Assembly: GCA_934454655.1 (NCBI GenBank)
Contig: CAKSFK010000004.1
Span: forward strand, 1-64,000
DNA: 64,000 nt
Direction: 5' to 3'
Source: an uncultured Eubacteriales bacterium
GTDB taxonomy: Bacteria > Bacillota > Clostridia > Oscillospirales > Acutalibacteraceae
Within the stretch, counting starts at the first letter, position 1. Every line of letters starts with the position of its first letter. Position numbers and translations under genes: made by a program. The notes under the pieces were generated by a model that worked only from the letters and a program-made list of their open reading frames with translations, had not been told where the DNA came from and ran no database searches. Positions 43,193 through 53,185 of the stretch are shown here, in pieces.

Positions 43193-46027
43193 ATGAAACT
43201 GAAAATATTACGGTTTATTTCCGTATCGGCTGCATTACTGGTTGCTTTCAGCGTTTTTTTGCAGGGCTTTGCCTGTTTTGCCGACAGCGCTGCCGGAACT
43301 TCGGAAAGTTATGAAACATACAAATCAAAAACGGGGGACAATACCCCGGCGGCAAAGGAGATTAGCTTTGCGGCAACCGAATATGCAAGTATAGGCGGGG
43401 GAACTGCTGTTTCCGATGAATACGGGGCATTGGTAATACCCGAAAACGGCTCTGCCGGATGGGTTGTCACTGTCGAGGAAACTGCGCTTTACCGCATAGG
43501 ATTCGAGTATATCGTTCCGGAGAGTGGAAGCAGGGATTTTGAATTTTTATTTAAAATAGACGGAAATACGCCGTTTTCGGGACTTCAGACCGCTTCTCTT
43601 ACCCGATTTTACAAAAACTCATATGATACCCCACACAAAGACGAGCAGGGTAATGAGTATGCGCCTACGCAAATACCGTACGACGGTTTTATGAAACGTT
43701 GTTTGCACGATAGCATCGGCTCGGAAACAAAGGATTATGAATTTTTACTGACACAAGGGAAACATACCTTTTCTTTTGAAAACGCAAATCAGCAGATTAT
43801 TGTAAAGACTGTGTTTCTGGCTTCTCCCGAGCGCGCCGCGTCTTATAATGAGGTTAAAGCAGGCATAAAGTCAGCAAACTATGAGGGAGAACCGATCGTT
43901 TTGGAGGGCGAGGACGCGTATTTGAAAACATCGCACTCGCTGACCGCAAAGGCGGACAACGGTTCAAACAGGGTCACTCCCGCAAGCGCCTCTATTTCAA
44001 AACTTAATTATATCGGCGGAACCACCTGGAAACATCCGGGTGAAGAAGCATTTTGGAAATTCACAGCTCCGAAGGACGGATTTTACAAGGTTGGGTTTAG
44101 CTTTAAACAAAGCGGTATTGTCAACGGTTGGTCGTACAGAAAACTTAAAATTGACGGTGAAGTTCCGTTTGCAGAGGCGGAGAACGTCCGCTTCGGATAT
44201 AAGACAGACTGGCAGTTTAAGGAATTCGGGGACGACAACGGGGAATATTTGATTTATTTGTCGGCGGGGGAGCATATACTTTCGCTTGAGGCAACCCTCG
44301 GTGAAACGACTGAACTTTATAACGAGCTTAACACCCTTATTCTTGACATAGGCTCTTTATATCTTGATATTGTAATGATAACCGGAGAAAAGCCGGACGC
44401 CAACAGGGATTATGACCTGTTCAAACAAATAGACGGATTTAACGAAACGTTGGATTCCTTTAATAAACGGCTTACCGCTCTTGCAGAGGGAATAGAAAAA
44501 ACCGCCGGCAACGACGGAAATCAGTACAGTGCGTCGGTTAAAAATATGCTCAGAGTCGTAAAGGAAATGCAGAAAAATCCGTATACGGCACAGAATTACC
44601 TGACCGATTACTATAATCAGTATTCAAGCCTCGGCTCGCTGCTTTCGGATATGACCGCAATGCCGCTTTACCTTGATCAGATTAGAATTGCGGCACCGGG
44701 CGCTGATTTCGGAGAAAAAAAGAGCGGTTGGCTTAAAAGTGCGCTGTTCGGAGTGAAGAGGTTTTGCGCGTCATTTACTAACGATTACAGCAGCACCGAT
44801 AAAAACAGCGACAGCAGTAACAGCATTAAAATATGGTGTAACTGGGGCAGAGATCAGGCAATGGTGCTGAGCAATTTAATAAGCGAATCTTTTACCGACA
44901 AGACAGGAATCAAGGTTAATTTGGAGCTCACAAACGCAAGTCTTATAAAGGGCGTTTTGTCGGACACTCAGCCAGATTTATCACTGCAAATGTCGCGTAC
45001 CGAGCCGGTCAACCTTGCAATGCGCGATGCGCTTTACGACCTTACAAAATTTGACGATTATTCCGAGGTTGCAAAAAGATTCGGAAAAACGGCTTCTATA
45101 CCTTATGAGTATAAAAACGGCATATACGCACTGCCCGATACTCAAAGCTTTTACCTTATGTTTTACAGAGATGACATTTTTAATGAACTGGGACTAGAGG
45201 TTCCGAACACCTGGGATGAATTTCTGGATGTTTCCGCAAAAATACAGCGCAATAATATGACCGTTTATCTGCCATACACACAGATAACGGCGACCACAAC
45301 GGTTAACACCGGCGTCGGGGGACTTAATTTGTTTGCGGGAATATTGCAGCAGTACGGTTCGGGGTTATACAATTCGGACAAGACCGCCTGCGTACTTGAT
45401 CAACCGGTTGCACTTTCCGCTTTCAGGTTTTGGACTCAGATGTATACCAAATATAAAATTCCTACAACGCAGAGCTTTTATAACCGCTTTAAGGTTGGCA
45501 CCTGCCCGCTCGGAATAGAAGTGTACACACAGTACACACAAATTGAGCAGGCGGCGCACGAAATAAACGGAAGATGGGGAATTGCACTTGTTCCGGGCAA
45601 AAAGAATGAGGACGGAACAATTAACCGTGCGGTTGCGGGCTCCGGTTCGGGATGCGCCATCCTTGAAAAATCCACCCATAAAGAAGAGGCATGGGAATTT
45701 CTTAAATGGTGGACATCTCCCGATACCCAGCTTGCCTATAACAACGGCGTTGAATCAATATTGGGAACCATTTCACGAACAACAACCGCAACACTGGAGG
45801 CTTTTGAGAGAATGTCTTGGGAAAGAGAAGATCTTGAAATACTTAAGGAACAGCGCGCGCAGATCGTTGAAATTCCGGAAGTTCCGGGAAGCTATTACCT
45901 TTCAAGGGCTGTGGATCAGGCATATTGGTCGGTTGTTAACGGCGACTCCAACGAGAAAGATGCTCTTGTTAAATGGAGCAAAATTGCAAACAACGAAATT
46001 GACCGCAAAATAAAGCAGTACAGTTAA
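43193..46027 (+). CDS. solute-binding protein fused to two N-terminal carbohydrate-binding-like domains
   Basis: A 944-residue secreted protein. After the signal peptide (about 1-31) come two beta-rich domains (about 40-210 and 220-400; WVVTVEETALYRIGFEY and FWKFTAPKDGFYKVGFSF are the equivalent strands). A helical linker follows (about 405-530), then a MalE-like solute-binding domain (about 535-944) with KIWCNWGRDQ and FYLMFYRDDIFNELGLEVPNTWDEF. Standard sugar-binding proteins are about 430 residues. I took ATG 43193; the frame is open from GTG 43181. Binding domains may hold the glycan while the C-terminal part hands oligosaccharide to the permeases just downstream. Confidence 0.87.
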   Translation: MKLKILRFISVSAALLVAFSVFLQGFACFADSAAGTSESYETYKSKTGDNTPAAKEISFAATEYASIGGGTAVSDEYGALVIPENGSAGWVVTVEETALYRIGFEYIVPESGSRDFEFLFKIDGNTPFSGLQTASLTRFYKNSYDTPHKDEQGNEYAPTQIPYDGFMKRCLHDSIGSETKDYEFLLTQGKHTFSFENANQQIIVKTVFLASPERAASYNEVKAGIKSANYEGEPIVLEGEDAYLKTSHSLTAKADNGSNRVTPASASISKLNYIGGTTWKHPGEEAFWKFTAPKDGFYKVGFSFKQSGIVNGWSYRKLKIDGEVPFAEAENVRFGYKTDWQFKEFGDDNGEYLIYLSAGEHILSLEATLGETTELYNELNTLILDIGSLYLDIVMITGEKPDANRDYDLFKQIDGFNETLDSFNKRLTALAEGIEKTAGNDGNQYSASVKNMLRVVKEMQKNPYTAQNYLTDYYNQYSSLGSLLSDMTAMPLYLDQIRIAAPGADFGEKKSGWLKSALFGVKRFCASFTNDYSSTDKNSDSSNSIKIWCNWGRDQAMVLSNLISESFTDKTGIKVNLELTNASLIKGVLSDTQPDLSLQMSRTEPVNLAMRDALYDLTKFDDYSEVAKRFGKTASIPYEYKNGIYALPDTQSFYLMFYRDDIFNELGLEVPNTWDEFLDVSAKIQRNNMTVYLPYTQITATTTVNTGVGGLNLFAGILQQYGSGLYNSDKTACVLDQPVALSAFRFWTQMYTKYKIPTTQSFYNRFKVGTCPLGIEVYTQYTQIEQAAHEINGRWGIALVPGKKNEDGTINRAVAGSGSGCAILEKSTHKEEAWEFLKWWTSPDTQLAYNNGVESILGTISRTTTATLEAFERMSWEREDLEILKEQRAQIVEIPEVPGSYYLSRAVDQAYWSVVNGDSNEKDALVKWSKIANNEIDRKIKQYS

Positions 46028-46042
46028 AGGGGAGAATTTGTT

Positions 46043-46957
46043 TTGGCTAAAAGTACAACTGTAAAACGTCCGTACGGACGAATGAAGGGTAAAAATGCGT
46101 CGTACTGCATTCTGCTGGCACCGTTTACTATAATATTTTTTATCTTTACGGTTCTTCCCGTGCTTTCGTCTATTGTGTTAAGCTTCTTTGATTTTGATAT
46201 GGTTAAAATGCCCGTCTTTTCGGGCATTGAAAACTACGCGAGAATGTTTGTTGATGACGATACTTTTCCCACTGTTGTCAAAAATACAATTCTGTTCGCA
46301 ATAATAACAGGACCGGCAGGATTTTTGCTGTCCTTTGTTTTGGCGTGGTTTATAAACGAGTTCAGCCCGTTTGTCCGCACACTGCTTTCGTTTATGTTTT
46401 ATTGCCCGGCGCTTGTAGGAAACGGCCTGTTTATATGGCAGGTGGCGTTTTCTAACGACAGCTACGGTTACATAAACAGCTTTCTGCTGTCGTGGGGGCT
46501 GATAAACGAGCCTGTATCGTGGCTTAAAACAGCGGCATATATCGGGCCGATAGTGATAATTGTTCAGCTTTGGCAAAGTATGGGCGTATCGTTCCTCGCA
46601 AATATTTCCGGACTTCAAAACATAAACGGAGATATGTTTGAGGCAGGCGCCATTGACGGGGTAAGGAACCGTTGGCAGGAGCTTTGGTACATAACATTGC
46701 CCGCAATGAAGGATATGCTGCTTTTCAGCGCGGTAATGCAGATTGCGTCAAGCTTTTCAATCAGTACAATAGCTGTTCAGCTTGCAGGTTATCCGAGTGT
46801 GGGCAATGCTGCCGATACACTTGTTTCTCACATCGGGGACGTGGGAACGGTTAAATATGAAATGGGATATGCCTCGGCGCTTTCCGTATTTTTATTCGTT
46901 CTGATGCTTGCAACAAGGAAAGCTATAGTTAAATTACTTAACAGTGCCGGGAAATAG
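46043..46957 (+). CDS. sugar ABC transporter permease (MalF-like), pair 1
   Basis: A 304-residue inner-membrane permease with six expected helices. The EAA loop that contacts the ATPase is seen as EAGAIDGVRNRWQELWYITLPAM near 208-230. It starts at a TTG (46043), with AAAGGGGAG 9 nt upstream. It follows the binding-protein fusion by 15 bp and precedes its partner permease by 12 bp, so the three should form one importer. No ATP-binding gene is in the window. Confidence 0.92.
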   Translation: MAKSTTVKRPYGRMKGKNASYCILLAPFTIIFFIFTVLPVLSSIVLSFFDFDMVKMPVFSGIENYARMFVDDDTFPTVVKNTILFAIITGPAGFLLSFVLAWFINEFSPFVRTLLSFMFYCPALVGNGLFIWQVAFSNDSYGYINSFLLSWGLINEPVSWLKTAAYIGPIVIIVQLWQSMGVSFLANISGLQNINGDMFEAGAIDGVRNRWQELWYITLPAMKDMLLFSAVMQIASSFSISTIAVQLAGYPSVGNAADTLVSHIGDVGTVKYEMGYASALSVFLFVLMLATRKAIVKLLNSAGK

Positions 46958-46969
46958 GGTGATCTTTAA

Positions 46970-47884
46970 ATGATTAAAAAAATTAACACCGAACAAGAAA
47001 ATAAAAAGGTAAGACTTAAAGTTTCAAAAAGGTCACAGGTCAAACGGTATACCCGTTCAAAGGTCGGCAATTTCTTCTATGTGCTGTTTTTGGTTGCCTG
47101 CGGGCTTTTCTCGGTACTTCCGCTCATATACTGCGTTATAACATCATTTAAACCGCTTGAAGAATTGTTGGTTTTCCCTCCGCGATTTTTTGTTGTACGA
47201 CCCACCCTTCAAAACTTTACGGCATTGCCCGAATTGCTATCAAACCTGAGAGTTCCACTTTCAAGATACATTTTCAACAGTCTTTTTGTCACTATAGTGT
47301 CAACATTCGCGTATGTAATGATAGCTACAATGGCTGCGTTTTCGCTTGCAAAATCGCAGCTTAAATTCAAAAAGGTTTATTTTGTAATAGTACAGCTTGC
47401 ACTGCTTTTTAACGGAACCACTCTTTCGGTACCGCTGTATCTGATTTTTTCGTGGCTTAAAATCATTGATACATATTGGGTAATGATAGTGCCGTACATT
47501 GCGTCAACTATGGGCGTATTCTTAATGAAACAATATATGGAGGGCGCATTGCCCGATGCTCTTTTGGAAGCCGCCGATATTGACGGAGCAGGACCTATAA
47601 GAACGTTTTGGCTTATTGCTTTACCTATTGTTAAACCCTGTTGGCTGACCCTTACATTGTTCGGCTTCAGAGATGTTTGGGCGATGATACCCGACGGCAC
47701 CGTTTTTAACGAATCGCTTAAAACGTTGCCTACCGTTATGTCACAGATCACCGCGGGTGGCATCGCACGTTCGGGAAGCGCAATGGCGGTTACGGTTATT
47801 ATGATGATCCCGCCTATTCTTGTTTATATGGTTTCGCAAAGCAATGTTATTGAGGCAATGAGCAGCGCCGGTATTAAGGAGTAA
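46970..47884 (+). CDS. carbohydrate ABC transporter permease (MalG-like), pair 1
   Basis: A 304-residue MalG-type permease. The basic N-terminus leads to the first helix at about 35-57, and FKPLEELLVFPP follows as in the family. The EAA loop reads EAADIDGAGPIRTFWLIALPIVKP near 200-222. It pairs with the preceding MalF-like gene. The next gene begins 10 bp later. Confidence 0.93.
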   Translation: MIKKINTEQENKKVRLKVSKRSQVKRYTRSKVGNFFYVLFLVACGLFSVLPLIYCVITSFKPLEELLVFPPRFFVVRPTLQNFTALPELLSNLRVPLSRYIFNSLFVTIVSTFAYVMIATMAAFSLAKSQLKFKKVYFVIVQLALLFNGTTLSVPLYLIFSWLKIIDTYWVMIVPYIASTMGVFLMKQYMEGALPDALLEAADIDGAGPIRTFWLIALPIVKPCWLTLTLFGFRDVWAMIPDGTVFNESLKTLPTVMSQITAGGIARSGSAMAVTVIMMIPPILVYMVSQSNVIEAMSSAGIKE

Positions 47885-47894
47885 AGAGAAGTCT

Positions 47895-50015
47895 ATGAAA
47901 AAAAGCATTATTTTCAAATTCATAACCTCTGTTGCGGCTGTTTCCGCATTGTTCTGCGGTTTATCCGTTGGCGCAAAAAACGTTTACAGTGAGCATTATA
48001 CCGTGCCGAATGACAGCTATACCTATTGGAACACTGGTGATAATACCTATAAGACTGTAAACAGTAAGCCGTTATATGAGTTAAAGAGTGTTTATGAATA
48101 CGAGGAACTAGGCGGTGAAAAAAGCTCGGTTCTAGCCGATGTAACGGTTTCGGATGACGGGATAATAATGTTACTTGATTCCAAAAATTCCTGCATAACA
48201 CTGCTTAGTTCCGATTATTCAATTCTCGGAAAGATAACGAATTTTTCGGGGACCGCTTTTCAAAACGCGAAGAGCATTTTTGTTGCGGCGGATGGGCTGA
48301 TATATGTTGCAGATACAGAACATTCACAGGTGCTTATCGGCAATCGGGACGGAGTGCTTATAAGAAAGCTTGAACTGCCGGATTCAAAGCTTATACCGGA
48401 TGATTTTGAATTTAAACCGATTCGCGTTACCGTTGATAGAAATGGGTATGCATATGTGCTGAGTGATGGCTCTTATTACGGGGCAATACTGTATTCACCC
48501 GATGGCGAATTTTTAAGCTTTTTCGGAGCAAACTCGGTAACATCAACCGTAACACAGGCAATTTCAAAAATGTGGGAAAAGCTTACAATGACCAACGAAA
48601 AGCGTTCAAAACAAGTTAGTAAGCTGCCGTATCAGTTTACGGATTTGTATGTTGACAAGGATAATTTCATATATACTGCTACGGGAAAAACTAAAAACGG
48701 TCAGCTACAAACAGGCGTTGTAAGAATGCTCTCGCCTTCGGGAAGCAATATTTTGTCATCGGACTCAAAGGTTTTCGGTGAAAGGCAGATATTTACAAGC
48801 GGAAACGTTTTTGAAATCAAAACTCAGAATATTTCGGGAATTGCCGTTGATGATTATGGATTTATGTATGTTTTTGATACATCTTACGGCAGGATATACA
48901 TATATGATTCGGAGTGCAATATGCTGGGAACTCTGGGTGGCGGATTTTCGTTCGGCGAGCAGAAGGGAACATATAAACAGATATCCGCAATTGATATTTG
49001 CGGAAATGACCTGCTTGTTACAGACAGTATGAAAAACACTCTCACGGTTTATTCCCTTAACGATTACGGTAAAAACGTACTGTCACTTCAGAGAATGACG
49101 CTTGACGGAGATTACGTTGCCGCAAAGTCGGGCTGGGAGCAGGTGGTTGCAGCCGACGGCAACAGCAGAGTCGGAATAGTAGGCCTTGCAAAAGCGGCTT
49201 ATACCGAGGGAGATTATAAGCAGGCAATGAGCCTTGCAAAATCCGCATATGATAGAGATACATATTCTCTTGCCTTTAAGGAGATCAGAAAAGATTTCCT
49301 GCACAGAAACTTTGTGTGGATATTCTTGTCTGTGATTTTGGTGCTTGTTCTTGCAGCAGTGCTTTTGCACGAAAAGAGAAAAAAGAACTTAAAGTTGCTG
49401 AGGTCAGAGCCCGCAAAAGTGTTTGTATCTGCAGCGGCGCACCCGGCAGATAGCTTTACGCAGATTAAGCAGAAGCACCTGATCTCTATGAAGTGGTGTT
49501 GGCTGTCGCTGGCTCTTTATTATGTTTCCGTTGCCGTTCAGGGTATGTTCGGAAGCTTCGTATTTGTTGCGGACGACGCATCATCGTTCAATTCGATAAT
49601 ACAGCTCGCGCGGTCTGTTGGGCTTGTGCTTGTGTGGACTGTTACAAACTGGGCGGCATGCACGCTTTTCGGCGGCATAGGTAAAATGAAGGAAATATTC
49701 ACTGTTGTAACTTACAGCCTTGTGCCGATGACTTTCGGGAATTTTCTGTATACTTTGGTGACGCATATTATGACACCGGACGAGGCCGCGTTTATGAGCG
49801 TTATAACAGTAGCACTTACATTGTATTCTGTAATAATGATAATTATCGGAACAATGATTGTGCACGATTTTTCTTTCGGAAGATTCATCGGAACATCGCT
49901 TTTAACAGTGTTCGGAATAGCTGTCATAGTATTTGTGGGTATTATTATAATAATTCTTGTACAACAACTCGTTGCATTTTTATCAACGGTTATGGGCGAA
50001 CTTATTTACCGTTAG
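47895..50015 (+). CDS. NHL-repeat/Yip1-domain membrane protein
   Basis: A 706-residue protein with a signal peptide (about 1-27), an extracellular region of NHL/beta-propeller-like repeats (about 60-400; GLIYVADTEHSQVLI, NGYAYVLSDG, GFMYVFDTSYGRIYIYD), a short TPR-like helical segment (about 415-465), one membrane helix (about 473-490) and a C-terminal five-helix Yip1-like domain (about 535-700). Function is unknown. From memory similar proteins lie beside DUF5696 proteins and sugar ABC genes in other Firmicutes, as here, so it may assist substrate uptake or sensing. It lies 12 bp before the DUF5696 gene. Confidence 0.78.
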   Translation: MKKSIIFKFITSVAAVSALFCGLSVGAKNVYSEHYTVPNDSYTYWNTGDNTYKTVNSKPLYELKSVYEYEELGGEKSSVLADVTVSDDGIIMLLDSKNSCITLLSSDYSILGKITNFSGTAFQNAKSIFVAADGLIYVADTEHSQVLIGNRDGVLIRKLELPDSKLIPDDFEFKPIRVTVDRNGYAYVLSDGSYYGAILYSPDGEFLSFFGANSVTSTVTQAISKMWEKLTMTNEKRSKQVSKLPYQFTDLYVDKDNFIYTATGKTKNGQLQTGVVRMLSPSGSNILSSDSKVFGERQIFTSGNVFEIKTQNISGIAVDDYGFMYVFDTSYGRIYIYDSECNMLGTLGGGFSFGEQKGTYKQISAIDICGNDLLVTDSMKNTLTVYSLNDYGKNVLSLQRMTLDGDYVAAKSGWEQVVAADGNSRVGIVGLAKAAYTEGDYKQAMSLAKSAYDRDTYSLAFKEIRKDFLHRNFVWIFLSVILVLVLAAVLLHEKRKKNLKLLRSEPAKVFVSAAAHPADSFTQIKQKHLISMKWCWLSLALYYVSVAVQGMFGSFVFVADDASSFNSIIQLARSVGLVLVWTVTNWAACTLFGGIGKMKEIFTVVTYSLVPMTFGNFLYTLVTHIMTPDEAAFMSVITVALTLYSVIMIIIGTMIVHDFSFGRFIGTSLLTVFGIAVIVFVGIIIIILVQQLVAFLSTVMGELIYR

Positions 50016-50027
50016 GAGGAAGAATAA

Positions 50028-52283
50028 ATGTCTAAAAAGGTTTTTGCGTTTTTGCTTTGCATAGCAATTGTTTTTACTCTTTCCTCCTGCGGAAAGGAAG
50101 CAAAGGTATCACCCAAAGCTTTTAATGCGGATTTTAAGGATGACATACCCGATTCTTTTACCGCGGCGTCCGGCGCAAAGTTTGAACTCAGGTGGGAAAA
50201 AGAAAAAAAGCGGATAGTGTTTTATGATAAGGAGCGTAATTTGCCGTGGTCATATCTTCCGTACGGAAAGTACGCCCAACAATACGATGAGGACGGAACC
50301 GAGATAAATAACCATCCTCAGCTGGAGTCACCTATATTTGTAAAATACTTTGACCCGGAAAAATCAATTGAGGAAACGCTTGTTTCCTATACCGAGTCGG
50401 TTAAAAAGAAAAAAATAAGGGTTAAGAAAATCGAATCGGGCATAAGCGTTACATACTGCTTTGAAAAGCAGAAAATAACCGTTACCGTGGATTACATTTT
50501 GCGCAGGGACAGCCTTAAAATAACAGTTGACCCTTCAAAAATAACCGAATCGGAATGCACGGTTCTTTCGGTGGATATAGCGCCGTTTTTCTGCTCAGTG
50601 CCAAACACTGCGGAGAATTCGTATCTGTTTGTGCCTTCGGGGAGCGGAACGATTATCCGCGCCGGCAAAGAGAGCGATAATGTCACCGTTTATTCCGAGG
50701 AGGTCTACGGACAGGACGCAAGACGGCCGGATGACGATGTTATTAAAACAATAACCGCAAACGTCAATTTGCCCGTATACGGCGCCAAAATCGGGAATAA
50801 CGCTATATGCGCCGTAATAGAAGAGGGCGCGGAGTCGGCTACCGTAACCTGTAATGTCAGAAATTCAACGGTTGGATATTCAACTGTCTATGCTTCGTTT
50901 GCCGTTCGCAGTTGTTCTCTTATGCTTACAAACACTTGGAATGGGCAGAGAAAAATATATTCCGAAGAAATGACACAGCAACCGATGTCGATAGGTTTCT
51001 ACCCATTGCATGACGATGCAAATTATGTGGGAATGGCAAAATGCTATCGCAATTTTCTGAAAAGCAAATATTCTATGAAATCCTCCGAGGAGGAGAAACT
51101 GCTCAATCTGGAAATCCTCGGCGGAGCGGAATATACCAGATCTTTTTTGGGCGTTCCGTATAATTCCCTGTTCGTATCAACCAAAATAAGCGAAGCCGAG
51201 GAAATGCTGAAAGAAATAGGCAATGCAACCGGAGAGGCACCGGCGGTACAGCTTTTGGGATTCGGCGAATCGGGAACGGATATAGGTAGTCTTGCCGGCG
51301 GCAAGCTTCCCAAGGCCTTCGGAAGTGCCAAGGATGTGAAAAATCTTTCGGATTACTGCAAAAAGAACGGTGTTTCACTTTACTGGGACTTCGATGTTGT
51401 TCAGTATTCAAAATCATCATTCGGCGCGTCGGTAACATTTGATTCCGCAATTACAACCAACGGCAGACGTACAACTATGTATAAGTATTATCTGGCGTCG
51501 GGAACAAGGGATAACAGCAGTAAGGGATGGAATAATTCCGGTTCTTTTACAATGCTTAAAAGGTCCGGAATTGATAAAAAAATCAACAGCCTTACAAAAC
51601 AGCTTGATAAATACGGTATGGACGGCATAAGCCTTAACACACTTTCGCGAATCGCATATTCCGACCATAATTCCCAAAAGTACTATTCAAAGGGACAAAT
51701 GGCAAATCAGGTTTCGGGTATTTTTAACGGCCTCGAAAAATCGGGATATAGGACGGCGGCTTCCGCTGCGAACGATTATGCGGCGGCGAGTGCGGGCAGA
51801 ATTTTTGATGTTCCGCTGAGTTCATCAAAATACGATTGCTATGATGTTGACATTCCTTTTTACGGGATAGTGTTCAAAGGCTATGTGCCGTTGGCGACTG
51901 CGCCGCTTATGACTTCGGAATACGATGTTAACACACGCATCCTGCAGGCGGCTGAGGCAGGGTACGGATTGACGTTTGCCCTTACATATAATTACAACAA
52001 TAAAATTCTGACAAGTGAAAATCAACTTTATTACGGCAGTTCTTTCGAAAAGGTCAAGGATACCGTAAGCAGTGCCGCTGCTGGCTATAAGGATCTGTTT
52101 AACAGCATAAACGGGGCTGAAATTGTCGGTCATACCGTTATAAGCGATGAACTCAGATGCACCGAATACAGTAATGGAGTAAAGGTGTACGTTAACTATT
52201 CGGCGAATGATCTGCAAACTGCCGACGGAACGGTAAAGGCACAGTCGTACCTTACGGTAAAAGGGGGAGCGAAAAATGACTAA
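50028..52283 (+). CDS. DUF5696-type lipoprotein, putative glycoside hydrolase fold
   Basis: A 751-residue lipoprotein (lipobox LSSC, Cys near 21). The N-terminal half is beta-rich (about 40-330). The second half (about 360-700) looks like an alpha/beta barrel: ILGGAEYTRSFLGVP, VQLLGFGESGTD, GVSLYWDFDVVQYSK, YGMDGISLNTLSRIAYSD. Acidic residues at strand ends (for example Asp in WDFD and MDG) resemble glycosidase sites, but no family catalytic motif is recognisable. I assign DUF5696 from overall pattern and neighbours. Its end overlaps the next permease gene by 8 bp. A surface sugar-processing role is inference. Confidence 0.72.
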   Translation: MSKKVFAFLLCIAIVFTLSSCGKEAKVSPKAFNADFKDDIPDSFTAASGAKFELRWEKEKKRIVFYDKERNLPWSYLPYGKYAQQYDEDGTEINNHPQLESPIFVKYFDPEKSIEETLVSYTESVKKKKIRVKKIESGISVTYCFEKQKITVTVDYILRRDSLKITVDPSKITESECTVLSVDIAPFFCSVPNTAENSYLFVPSGSGTIIRAGKESDNVTVYSEEVYGQDARRPDDDVIKTITANVNLPVYGAKIGNNAICAVIEEGAESATVTCNVRNSTVGYSTVYASFAVRSCSLMLTNTWNGQRKIYSEEMTQQPMSIGFYPLHDDANYVGMAKCYRNFLKSKYSMKSSEEEKLLNLEILGGAEYTRSFLGVPYNSLFVSTKISEAEEMLKEIGNATGEAPAVQLLGFGESGTDIGSLAGGKLPKAFGSAKDVKNLSDYCKKNGVSLYWDFDVVQYSKSSFGASVTFDSAITTNGRRTTMYKYYLASGTRDNSSKGWNNSGSFTMLKRSGIDKKINSLTKQLDKYGMDGISLNTLSRIAYSDHNSQKYYSKGQMANQVSGIFNGLEKSGYRTAASAANDYAAASAGRIFDVPLSSSKYDCYDVDIPFYGIVFKGYVPLATAPLMTSEYDVNTRILQAAEAGYGLTFALTYNYNNKILTSENQLYYGSSFEKVKDTVSSAAAGYKDLFNSINGAEIVGHTVISDELRCTEYSNGVKVYVNYSANDLQTADGTVKAQSYLTVKGGAKND

Positions 52284-53175
52284 ACCTAAAAAAACACGTG
52301 GGGTTGAGTCCCTGCGCGCACGTAACGGATTTTTGTTTACTGTACCGTGGTGTATAGGAATTATACTGTTCTTTTTCGTACCGCTTCTTCAGTCTGTAAT
52401 ATATGTTTTCTCGGATGTTAAGATGAACTCGGGCGGATTTGCAAGTGCTTTTTCGGGACTTGACAATTTAAAATACATATTTTTGTCCGACGCGGATTAT
52501 ACAAACAATTTGAGCACCGCGCTTACAACATTTCTTTATTCTTTTCCGGCAATTGTAATTCTGTCGCTTATCTTGGGAATTTTACTTAACCAGGATTTCA
52601 AGGGTAGGGTTTTCTTCCGTTCCCTTTATTTCCTACCCGTAATTGTTGCGACAGGTACGGTTATGGAACTTATTTTCGCGACGCGTTCCGGAGATCTTGC
52701 TTCAACCGGAACGGACGCCGCCGTGCGCGATAATATGATAAGTGCAGCAACGGTGATTGATTGGCTGGGATTGCCCTCACAGATTTCAAAATATCTGGAT
52801 ACTGTAATAGGTGCGATAATGAACCTTGTGTGGAGCTCGGGCGTGCAGATCATTCTGTGGATAGCAGGTATGCAGGCAATTCCGGATCTGCTGTATGAGG
52901 TTGCAAAGGTCGAGGGCGCGACAAAATGGGAAGAATTCTGGTATATAACATTTCCAATGCTGTCACGTGTGACGGTTTTGGTGGTGGTGTTTACAATGGT
53001 GGATCTTATCACCGCAAAAACGGATGTTATTATGACGCAGGCATACGCTACGCAGCAAAGTCAGCAATACGGTCGGGCATCAGCAATGTTATGGATTTAT
53101 TTTTGTATTATAGGTGCGTTCATCGGTCTTTTGATGCTGTTGTTTAATCGCACTTGTGCAAAGCGCTGGGAATAG
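52276..53175 (+). CDS. sugar ABC transporter permease (MalF-like), pair 2
   Basis: A 299-residue MalF-type permease. NGFLFTVPWCIGIILFFFVPLLQSV forms the first helix region; the EAA-type loop reads EVAKVEGATKWEEFWYITFPML near 214-235. It starts within the DUF5696 gene (8-bp overlap), so it is translationally coupled. The second permease of the pair follows after 10 bp. Together they form a second importer, perhaps served by the binding lipoprotein at 32648. Confidence 0.91.
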   Translation: MTKPKKTRGVESLRARNGFLFTVPWCIGIILFFFVPLLQSVIYVFSDVKMNSGGFASAFSGLDNLKYIFLSDADYTNNLSTALTTFLYSFPAIVILSLILGILLNQDFKGRVFFRSLYFLPVIVATGTVMELIFATRSGDLASTGTDAAVRDNMISAATVIDWLGLPSQISKYLDTVIGAIMNLVWSSGVQIILWIAGMQAIPDLLYEVAKVEGATKWEEFWYITFPMLSRVTVLVVVFTMVDLITAKTDVIMTQAYATQQSQQYGRASAMLWIYFCIIGAFIGLLMLLFNRTCAKRWE

Positions 53176-53185
53176 GGAGAATGCT

